NCBI RefSeq assembly: GCF_023544445.1
Contig: NZ_JALPVJ010000020.1
Location: forward strand, 62,001-126,000
Source: Actinoplanes sp. M2I2
GTDB taxonomy: Bacteria > Actinomycetota > Actinomycetes > Mycobacteriales > Micromonosporaceae
Length of the DNA stretch: 64,000 bases
Reading direction: 5' to 3'
A program made the translations under genes and the position numbers. The stretch's first letter is position 1. Every line of letters begins with the position of its first letter. Positions 58,176-64,000 of this stretch are shown here, one piece after another. The notes below the pieces were generated by a model. It searched no databases. It had not been told where the DNA came from and saw only the letters and a list, made by a program, of their open reading frames with translations.

Positions 58176-58670
58176 TCACTCGCCGAGCAGCATGGTGGCA
58201 TCCCCTTCGAACCAGGCGTTGCTGATGTCGAGGTGCCGGATGCGCCATTGCCGACCGTCACGCACCATCTCGGCGGTGTAGCGGTTCATCATCAGCGCGT
58301 GCCGGGTCACCGCCGGATCCGAACCCACGCCCGGCTTGTAGTGCTGCGCCTGGGCGTACGCGTACACGGTGGCGTCATCGCCGTCGAGCGCGATCCGGAT
58401 GTTGGTGATCGAGTGGCTGCTGTCCAGCGGGCCGACCGCGCCGATCAGGACGGTGACGGCCGTCTCCCGCGGGCTCAGCGGCGGGAAGTCGTAGCCGATG
58501 CGGCGCATGGCCGGACCGAGGTCGACCACGGCGTCCTCGGTGAGCGAGGAGGCCAGGAGTTCGTCGTCGCCGAGGTCGAGTCCCGCGGCGTAGCGGTGCA
58601 GGGTGTCGGCGATGGCCGCGCGGTCGAGCAGGCTCGCCTCGGGCAGAACGTCGTTCATGGTTTCGGTCAT
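58176..58670 (-). CDS. SnoaL-like (NTF2-fold) protein
   Basis: 164 aa. LLDRAAIADTLHRYAAGLDL, SLTEDAVVDLGPAMRRIGYD, SHSITNIRIALDGDDATVYA, YAQAQHYKPG, and RYTAEMVRDGRQWRIRHLDI SNAWFEGD in sequence are standard for the SnoaL_4/bile-acid-dehydratase-like group. The cone-shaped pocket suggests binding or isomerising a small aromatic or steroid-like compound. It is divergent from an FAD monooxygenase 160 bp away. A joint role in modifying an aromatic substrate is plausible but inferred. Confidence 0.88.
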   Translation of the reverse strand: MTETMNDVLPEASLLDRAAIADTLHRYAAGLDLGDDELLASSLTEDAVVDLGPAMRRIGYDFPPLSPRETAVTVLIGAVGPLDSSHSITNIRIALDGDDATVYAYAQAQHYKPGVGSDPAVTRHALMMNRYTAEMVRDGRQWRIRHLDISNAWFEGDATMLLGE

Positions 58671-58829
58671 GACCCCAGATCACCATCCGGGCGCCCACAG
58701 TCCGCCGACGAAACGTTGACGGTGCAGCGGTGCGGGCTGCGCCACAACATCGCCGGTCTCTCGAACCCGCCGGCCGGGCGTCCGTCGATCTCCCTGAGCC
58801 GGGCGGACGCCACGGCAGGGGAGAGACTG

Positions 58830-59936
58830 ATGACAGCACTGAGAGTTCTCATCGCCGGCGCCGGGATCGCCGGACTGGCTGCCAAGCGGGCCCTGAGCCT
58901 GCGCGGCATCGACGCCGACCTGGTCGAGCGGGATCCGGCCCCCAGAATCACCGGGGCCGGCCTCTATCTGCCCGGCAACGCGGTGCGGGCGCTGCGTGAC
59001 CTGGGTCTGTCCGGCCGGCTCGCCGAGCGTTCCCAGCCGGTTCTCCGGCAGCAGCTCAAGGATGAGCGTGGCCGTCTGCTGGCCGAGTTCCCGGTCAGCA
59101 CGATCTGGGGTGAGGCCGGCCACTGTGTCGCGATGCGCCGCACGGATCTGCACAGCCTGCTGCTGGACGCCGTCGGGGAGTCGCAGGTCAGGTTCGCGAC
59201 CGGCGTCCGGGAGGTGACCCAGGACGGCACAGTGACGTTCGGCGACGGCACGTCGACCCGCTACGACGTGGTGATCGGGGCCGACGGCCTGCACTCGGCG
59301 GTCCGGAACCAGGCGTTCCCGGAAGCCCAGCCGCGGTTCCTGGGCCAGGTGTGCTGGCGGTTCCTGGCCCCCTCGGCATCTCTGGCCGCGGACACCTGGA
59401 CGGTGATGCTGGGCGACAAGGGCCGGACCTTCCTGTCCGTGCCGGTCGGGCGCGGGCTGGCGTACTGCTCCGCCGCCATGGACAGCGCCGATCCCCGGCG
59501 ACCGGCCGGGGACTGGCGGGCGATGTTCGCCGGCTTCGGGTCGCCGGCGTCCGACCTGCTTGCGTACGCCGACGACGCGCACTTCGCCCCGTTCTTCGAA
59601 GTGGATGCCTTCGAGGGCGCGCATCCGCACGTCGCCCTGATCGGTGACGCGGGGCATGCCTGCTCCCCGAGCATGTCCCAGGGCAGTGCGATGGCCGTCG
59701 AGGACGCGATCGTGCTGGCCGACAAGCTGGCCGGCGCGCGCCACCGGGCCGATGTTCCGGCCTCACTGGCGGCCTACCGCCTGCGCCGGGCCGATCGCCT
59801 GCGCTTCGTGCTCGACCAGAATCACCGGCGGGACCGCGCCCGGCACCTGCCGGCCGTGGTCCGCCGGGTCGTGTTCCGGCACTTCGCCAAGGAGATCTTC
59901 CGCGCCAACCACAAGGACCTGCTGACCCGGCCGTGA
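58830..59936 (+). CDS. FAD-dependent aromatic-ring monooxygenase (PHBH-like)
   Basis: 368 aa from the ATG at 58830, preceded by GGGGAGAG. FAD-binding RVLIAGAGIAGLAAKRALSL with RGIDADLVERDP, the DG motif in DVVIGADGLHSAVRNQAFPE, and the GD motif in HVALIGDAGHACSPSMSQGS, then AMAVEDAIVLADKL. These define class A flavoprotein monooxygenases. It is a cytosolic NAD(P)H-dependent hydroxylase, likely acting on an aromatic compound. A hairpin follows the stop. Confidence 0.92.
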   Translation: MTALRVLIAGAGIAGLAAKRALSLRGIDADLVERDPAPRITGAGLYLPGNAVRALRDLGLSGRLAERSQPVLRQQLKDERGRLLAEFPVSTIWGEAGHCVAMRRTDLHSLLLDAVGESQVRFATGVREVTQDGTVTFGDGTSTRYDVVIGADGLHSAVRNQAFPEAQPRFLGQVCWRFLAPSASLAADTWTVMLGDKGRTFLSVPVGRGLAYCSAAMDSADPRRPAGDWRAMFAGFGSPASDLLAYADDAHFAPFFEVDAFEGAHPHVALIGDAGHACSPSMSQGSAMAVEDAIVLADKLAGARHRADVPASLAAYRLRRADRLRFVLDQNHRRDRARHLPAVVRRVVFRHFAKEIFRANHKDLLTRP

Positions 59937-59948
59937 GACGTCGAGCTC

Positions 59949-59975
59949 GCCGCACCGGTCGCGGGCGGGTGCGGC
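59949..59975 (+). terminator. Terminator after the monooxygenase gene
   Basis: GCCGCACC at 59949-59956 pairs with GGTGCGGC at 59968-59975 across an 11-nt loop, followed by T-rich TTGTCTCGTTT. Confidence 0.65.
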
Positions 59976-59984
59976 TTGTCTCGT

Positions 59985-60016
59985 TTGACGTCTGGTCGCG
60001 ATGCGGTGTGTAATAT
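59985..60016 (+). promoter_or_regulatory. Promoter of the gntR gene, probably leaderless
   Basis: TTGACG at 59985-59990 precedes TGTAAT (60009-60014, 18-bp spacer) and the overlapping TAATAT (60011-60016, 20-bp spacer). The latter ends 5 nt before the ATG at 60022, and no ribosome site exists. Confidence 0.5.
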
Positions 60017-60021
60017 GTTGC

Positions 60022-60699
60022 ATGCCGATCCCCGAGCGTGTAGGAGTCATCTCCCGATCTCTCCTGCGGGAGAACGCCTACCGGTCGATCCGGGATGCCA
60101 TCGTCGACGGCACCCTGGCGCCGGGGGAGAGGCTCAACGACGCCGAGCTGGCGCAGTGGCTGGGCGTGAGCCGCACTCCCGTCCGGGAGGCGCTGACCCG
60201 CCTGGAGGAGTCCGGGCTGGTGCAGACCAAACCCGGCCGCTACACGATCGTCAGCCCGCTGGACGCCCGCGTCGCGCGATCGGCCCAGACCGTGACGGCC
60301 GCGATGCACGAGCTGGCTGTGCGGGAGGCTGTGCCGCACTTGTCGGTGGTCGAGCTGGACGCCATGCGGGAGGCCAACGCCCGTTTCGCGGCGGCTCTGC
60401 GGGCTGATGACGTCGATGCGGCGATCGCCTCGGACGACGATTTTCATGGTGTCGCGGTGCGGGCGTCGGCCAATCCTGTGTTGCGTGCGGTGATCGAGCA
60501 GTACACGCCGGTGTTGCGGCGGTTGGAGCGGCTGCGTTTCTCGTCGCTCAACGGTCGTGCGTCGGTGGCGTTGCACGACCGGATCATCACCTTGTGCGAG
60601 GCGGGCGATGGGGAGGGCGCGTCGGCCGCGGCCCGGGACAACTGGCTGAGCCTGACCGAGGTGTTCGACCTCGAGGGGAACGACGAGACGCCCGGGTAG
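60022..60699 (+). CDS. GntR-family regulator (FadR subfamily)
   Basis: 225 aa from the ATG at 60022. The winged helix reads LRENAYRSIRDAIVDGTLAP GERLNDAELAQWLGVSRTPV REALTRLEESGLVQTKPGRY in sequence. The C-terminal FCD domain is all-helical with metal-type ligands in the expected places (ASDDDFHGVAVRASANPV with Asp and His, LHDRIITLCEAGDGEGASAA). It likely represses a catabolic or transport gene in response to an organic acid. Target unknown. Convergent with the third ECF gene, 32 bp apart. Confidence 0.92.
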   Translation: MPIPERVGVISRSLLRENAYRSIRDAIVDGTLAPGERLNDAELAQWLGVSRTPVREALTRLEESGLVQTKPGRYTIVSPLDARVARSAQTVTAAMHELAVREAVPHLSVVELDAMREANARFAAALRADDVDAAIASDDDFHGVAVRASANPVLRAVIEQYTPVLRRLERLRFSSLNGRASVALHDRIITLCEAGDGEGASAAARDNWLSLTEVFDLEGNDETPG

Positions 60700-60731
60700 G
60701 CCGATCGCGCCTTGGCTGGGTGTGGCGGTTC

Positions 60732-61319
60732 TCAGCTGCCCAGCAGGGCGTTGCGCAGTTGCCGCATGGCGTAGTGGGCCCGGGACTTGACGGTGCCGAC
60801 GGGGACGCCGAGGCGGGTGGCGGTCTCGTCGAGGGTGTGGCCTTCGACGTAGAGCTCCTGCAGGACCGAGCGGTGGGCGGGGCTGAGTTCGCCGACGGCG
60901 TGTCGCAGGGTGAGCTTGGCGATGACCGTCTCGGCGGCCTGGCCGTCGTGGGCGGCGGGTTCGGTGTCGATGAGGCTGACCTCGGTGGGCCGCGACTGTC
61001 GTTTGCGGTAGGCGTCGATGGCCAGGCGGCGGGCGACGGTGAACAGCCAGCGCCGCTGGGACTCCGGTTCCAGGGGTACGGCGTCGAGGTTGCGCCAGGC
61101 GCGGAGCATGGTTTCCTGGACGAGATCCTCGGCGGTGTGTGCGGCGCTCGAGGAGACCAGGCTGCGCAGGAAGTGCAGCAGCGCCCCGCCGTTGTTGTGG
61201 TGGATCTCCCGCATCTGCTTCTCGGCCCGGCAGGCCCGGGACTTCTCGCCGAAGGCGGTCCGCTCGGATGCGGCGGTGTGGCGGTCTATCACGCTGGTCG
61301 CGGTGGTCATCGAACTCAT
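60732..61319 (-). CDS. ECF-type RNA polymerase sigma factor
   Basis: 195 aa. Region 2: GALLHFLRSLVSSSAAHTAE, DLVQETMLRAWRNLD, RRWLFTVARRLAIDAYRKRQ. Region 4: ELSPAHRSVLQELYVEGHTL, DETATRLGVPVGTVKSRAHY. The start ATG at 61319 follows ACGGGG; ATG 61310 is an alternative. No anti-sigma gene adjoins it. Upstream lies a decayed DUF1345 gene, so any former partner may have been lost. Confidence 0.92.
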   Translation of the reverse strand: MSSMTTATSVIDRHTAASERTAFGEKSRACRAEKQMREIHHNNGGALLHFLRSLVSSSAAHTAEDLVQETMLRAWRNLDAVPLEPESQRRWLFTVARRLAIDAYRKRQSRPTEVSLIDTEPAAHDGQAAETVIAKLTLRHAVGELSPAHRSVLQELYVEGHTLDETATRLGVPVGTVKSRAHYAMRQLRNALLGS

Positions 61320-61748
61320 CCCCGTAGCAATTTCCGGCAGCTTCGGAAAAAGCGTAAAGGGGTAGGTGTGTAATCCTACTTAATCGCTAGTGACGCCGAT
61401 GTGGATTCGATTCCCCGGCGATGGAACATGCTTTTGTGGCGGCGCTCATGTCCTTCCGGGAATTGTTCCCGGAAATTCGCTCGATCACAAGAGCGTGCGG
61501 CGCGGCGCGGAGGAGCCGACGTTCGTCGAATTCAGTTACTTCTCGTTCACGCTGGGCACCACCTTCTCGGTGTCCGACGTGGAGACGCAGGGCTCCGGTA
61601 TTCGCCGGCAGATCCTCTCGCACTCGATCCTGTCGTTCATCTACAACACCGTGACCATCGGTATCGCGGTCAGCGTCATCTCCGGCTGAGCCGTACGAGC
61701 ACGCGACGGACAGTGAACTTTGCCGTACCGGGCGCCGTCAGGTCGGGT
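61320..61748. other. Intergenic region holding only a gene remnant
   Basis: Apart from the DUF1345 fragment at 61501-61689 I see no gene. The part next to 61319 has reduced GC and should contain the ECF promoter. GGGAATTGTTCCCGG near 61457 is a small dyad of unknown meaning. Confidence 0.4.
61501..61689 (+). pseudogene. C-terminal remnant of a DUF1345 membrane protein gene
   Basis: The frame encodes FVEFSYFSFTLGTTFSVSDV, ETQGSGIRRQILSHSILSFI and YNTVTIGIAVSVISG before a TGA. This is the conserved tail of DUF1345 proteins (Y-FAF-G-TFQVSDV, R---L-H-LLSF-FN-----VN). Normal members have about 200 residues; only the last 60 remain, and the preceding codons show no homology or start signal. It is a deletion remnant. 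Confidence 0.75.
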
Positions 61749-62564
61749 ATGGGACACGCGATTTCGGCTGTCGGGCGCACGTCGGAGGTCGAGGCGACCG
61801 CGATCGCGGGGCTGCGCCGGACGAGTACGCCGGTGCATGATCTGGAGCTCGTCGAGGACGACGGAACCTGGCCGGCTCTGGCCGACGCCCTGTCGCGGAG
61901 TTTCGCCGCGCCGCGGATCCTTCCCGCCGACCACGAGACGTCGCTGGCCAGCCTGCTCCAGCTTCAGGTCGGGGCCCGATCGCCGCTGGGCGCCATCGCA
62001 CTGAACAGCGGAGGGATCCTGCTGTACGACGGCTGGCTCCGCATCTTCGGTGGTTCGCCGTGCCCGGCTCTGGCCCTGCCCAGCATCGGGCAGGTCAACG
62101 GCTTCCCGGTTCCCCTCGATCGCACCTGGACGCCGACGCAGGGGCTCATCGTGGCCCACGACGTGCTCGGGGGCGTGTACCTGCTCAACGGTCTGCGGCC
62201 GGGGGCGGGCCGGCCGGGCGTACCGGGTGAGGTGATCTATTTCGACCCGGCCACGGTGAGCTGGACGAGGATGCGGATGTCGCACAGCGAGTGGCTGGCC
62301 TGGTGCGTGTCCGGCGATCTCCCGCGCTTCTACGAGGGTCTGCTCTGGCCCGGCTGGCGTGACGACGTGCTGGCCCTGCGGGCCGATCAGGGCATCGCCG
62401 TGTCGCCGGCGCTGGGGGAGTCGGCGGTTGCCGATGGCCACGGCACCCGGACGGTGGTTGCCATGGCCGACCTCCTCGATGAGCACTGCGTCGCCGCCCA
62501 GCGACGAGGGCGGCGGCTCGACGGCGCTCTGGGCCGTTATCCGGCCGGCCTGATACCGGGGTGA
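61749..62564 (+). CDS. DUF2625-family protein
   Basis: 271 aa from the ATG at 61749. Family features: LASLLQLQVGARSPLGAIAL with NSGGILLYDGWLRIFGG, IVAHDVLGGVYLLNGLRPGA, GEVIYFDPATVSWTRMRMSH, and SEWLAWCVSGDLPRFYEGLL. DUF2625 proteins are cytosolic and uncharacterised; the fold resembles SMI1/KNR4-type binding proteins in its D-V-L-GG and WL patterns, which is a guess. The frame extends upstream without a start signal. Monocistronic. Confidence 0.85.
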   Translation: MGHAISAVGRTSEVEATAIAGLRRTSTPVHDLELVEDDGTWPALADALSRSFAAPRILPADHETSLASLLQLQVGARSPLGAIALNSGGILLYDGWLRIFGGSPCPALALPSIGQVNGFPVPLDRTWTPTQGLIVAHDVLGGVYLLNGLRPGAGRPGVPGEVIYFDPATVSWTRMRMSHSEWLAWCVSGDLPRFYEGLLWPGWRDDVLALRADQGIAVSPALGESAVADGHGTRTVVAMADLLDEHCVAAQRRGRRLDGALGRYPAGLIPG

Positions 62565-62651
62565 GCGGGCACCGGCCGGGAGTTGCGTGACGTCGCCCGC
62601 GGTGATTGCATGTGCCGCGGCTGTCTCTCCGGCGCCGGTCGGGAGGCCGTC

Positions 62652-64000
62652 ATGCTCGCTGCGCTAGGTCGTACGGTTTACGTCCGGCGTCTCATCGTCG
62701 TTGCCGGGTGGGTGCTGGTCGCGTTGGCCGGCGCCGTGTTCGGTGGCAGCGTCTACGACCGTACGCAGGTGATCGACACCCTGCCCGCCGGAGCGCCGGC
62801 CACCGTCGCGCAGGACCGTCTGGACGCGCTGTCGCCCGAGGGCGAGCGACTGGTCGCCGTCATCTCCGGACGCGATGTCGGAGCCACCGACCTGGTCACC
62901 AGCGTCACCCGGATCGCCTTCGAGATCCGCGACCTGCCCGGGGTGGCCGAGGTCGAGGACTCCTACACCACGGGGTCGCGGACGATCTCCCGGGACAACC
63001 GCAGCTCGCTGGTCACGGTCGAGCTCAAGCCGGGCCTGAGCGACGACGAGGCGCTGCGGGTCGCCGACCGGGTCGGCGCGGCCCTGCGGCGCATCGACGC
63101 CCCCGAGATCCTGATCGGCGGGGAGCTGATCGCCGAGCGGGAGTTCGGCGACCAGGCCGTCCGGGACGCGGCCGTCGGTGAGTCCGTCGCCCTGGTCTGT
63201 GTGGGAATCCTGCTGATCCTGGTGCTGGGCGGTCTGGTGGCCGGGCTGCTGCCGCTGGCGGCCGCCCTGGGCGCGGTCACCGCCACGCTGCTGGCGCTGA
63301 CCGGGCTGGCCCGCTTCCTGCCGGTCAGCGACTACGCGGTCAACGTGGTCACCCTGCTCGGCATCGGGCTGGCGGTCGACTACAGCCTTCTGATGATCGC
63401 CCGGTTCCGGGAGGAGCGGACCGCCGACCCGCGCGCGCCGCTGGCCGAGCTCCTGTCCCGGACGGTGGCCACCGCCGGTCGCGCGGTGCTGGTGTCCGGC
63501 TCGGCGGTCACCGCCGCCCTGGTGGGCCTGTTCGCCTTCGGGGACCCGCTGCTGTCCGCGATGGCGATGGGCGGCGCGCTGGTCGTCGCCCTGACCACGG
63601 CGACCGGCCTGACCCTGGTCCCGGCGTTGATCGCGATCGCCCACCGCCGCATCCCGGCGACCGGCGGGTGGCGCCGGCCGGGGCGGGGCCCGGCCCGGGA
63701 GCGAGGCCCGGGCGTCCTGGCCCGTCTGGCCGCGTTCGCTCAACGCCGGCCGGGCCTGGTGGCGCTGACGGCGACCGCCGGACTGCTGGTGCTGAGCGCT
63801 CCGCTGTTCTTCGTGGAGTTCGCCAACTCCGACGTCCGCGCGCTGCCCCGGTCCAGCGAGGCCCGGCAGACGTACGAGGTGGTGCAGAACGAGTTCGCCG
63901 ACCCCCCGAAACAGCCGGTGACCATCGTGGTCGAGGCCGACCCGGCCGGCCCCGTCGTCCAGGAGCTGTTCGACACCGTACGACGCCTGCCGGGAGTGTC
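62652..64000 (+). CDS. MMPL-family RND-type transporter (3' end cut by window)
   Basis: The frame runs from the ATG at 62652 (GGGAGG 5 nt upstream) to the window edge, at least 449 residues. The first helix is RLIVVAGWVLVALAGAVFGG, followed by an external porter domain with LPAGAPATVAQDRLDAL and FEIRDLPGVAEVEDSYTTGS. Helices 2-6 contain NVVTLLGIGLAVDYSLLMIA RFREE in sequence, the MMPL signature with its Asp-Tyr pair. The second external domain begins at FANSDVRALPRSSEARQTYE. MMPL proteins export lipids or hydrophobic compounds using the proton gradient. About half to two thirds of the usual 700 residues is present. Confidence 0.93.
   Translation, partial: MLAALGRTVYVRRLIVVAGWVLVALAGAVFGGSVYDRTQVIDTLPAGAPATVAQDRLDALSPEGERLVAVISGRDVGATDLVTSVTRIAFEIRDLPGVAEVEDSYTTGSRTISRDNRSSLVTVELKPGLSDDEALRVADRVGAALRRIDAPEILIGGELIAEREFGDQAVRDAAVGESVALVCVGILLILVLGGLVAGLLPLAAALGAVTATLLALTGLARFLPVSDYAVNVVTLLGIGLAVDYSLLMIARFREERTADPRAPLAELLSRTVATAGRAVLVSGSAVTAALVGLFAFGDPLLSAMAMGGALVVALTTATGLTLVPALIAIAHRRIPATGGWRRPGRGPARERGPGVLARLAAFAQRRPGLVALTATAGLLVLSAPLFFVEFANSDVRALPRSSEARQTYEVVQNEFADPPKQPVTIVVEADPAGPVVQELFDTVRRLPGV

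Noticed and set aside
1..64000. CRISPR array, tRNA/rRNA, transposase, integrase or phage genes
   Set aside because: I looked for spaced identical repeats, clover-leaf tails and DDE or tyrosine recombinase motifs and found none. The tandem repeats seen are coding minisatellites.

Overview
This 64 kb window is very GC-rich double-stranded actinobacterial DNA. The gene set points to a filamentous actinomycete: AfsR/SARP and LAL giant regulators, EccC/WXG100 type VII secretion genes, actinobacterial ECF sigma factors, a DUF574-type methyltransferase, a deazaflavin-dependent nitroreductase and many SDRs with TetR/MarR/PadR/LysR regulators. A Micromonosporaceae member such as Actinoplanes is my best guess; that is inference. 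I saw no tRNA, rRNA, CRISPR array, insertion sequence or prophage. The window cuts a gene at each edge: a secreted NlpC/P60-like protein with VCBS repeats (left) and an MMPL transporter (right).

Layout. 1-13 kb: secreted repeat protein, AfsR-like regulator, small low-GC secreted protein, multi-spanning membrane protein, LAL regulator, MFS transporter, and a MerR-MFS pair. 13-16 kb: SnoaL-like/TetR divergent pair with an elaborate operator, then an ECF sigma factor whose 3' end overlaps a convergent gene. 16-25 kb: a type VII secretion locus with a 1444-aa EccC/EssC-like ATPase facing a tightly overlapped four-gene set (two WXG100-size proteins, a 219-aa protein, and a 545-aa helical, membrane and proline-rich putative substrate). 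25-34 kb: lipoprotein, second ECF factor, a GT2 plus PIG-V-like glycosylation pair, diguanylate cyclase, LysR-EamA pair, SRPBCC protein, a broken second GGDEF gene and a methyltransferase.

34-42 kb: HSL-type esterase; a 59-aa membrane protein directly upstream of a 1063-aa protein that fuses polysaccharide deacetylase, GT2 glycosyltransferase and LytR-CpsA-Psr (LCP) domains; a membrane NACHT NTPase; and a Ddn-like nitroreductase. 42-49 kb: a stress-like TetR regulon. An EthD protein, the tetR gene and a DUF308-flavoprotein operon carry the same operator (core GAACGTTC), and a decayed second tetR lies beside one of these sites. PadR/HAAS-type membrane protein, SDR and XRE genes are interspersed.

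49-64 kb: intradiol dioxygenase-SDR operon divergent from a MarR-PLP lyase operon, with twin operators between them; orphan Imm1-like immunity gene; SDR; AraC; NarL-type two-component system; a truncated glycosidase; SnoaL-like protein; FAD monooxygenase; GntR; third ECF factor; a DUF1345 remnant; DUF2625 protein; and MMPL. Recurrent themes are probable leaderless promoters (TANNNT 5-7 nt before ATG), 1-8 bp overlaps that couple genes, and several in-frame deletion remnants.
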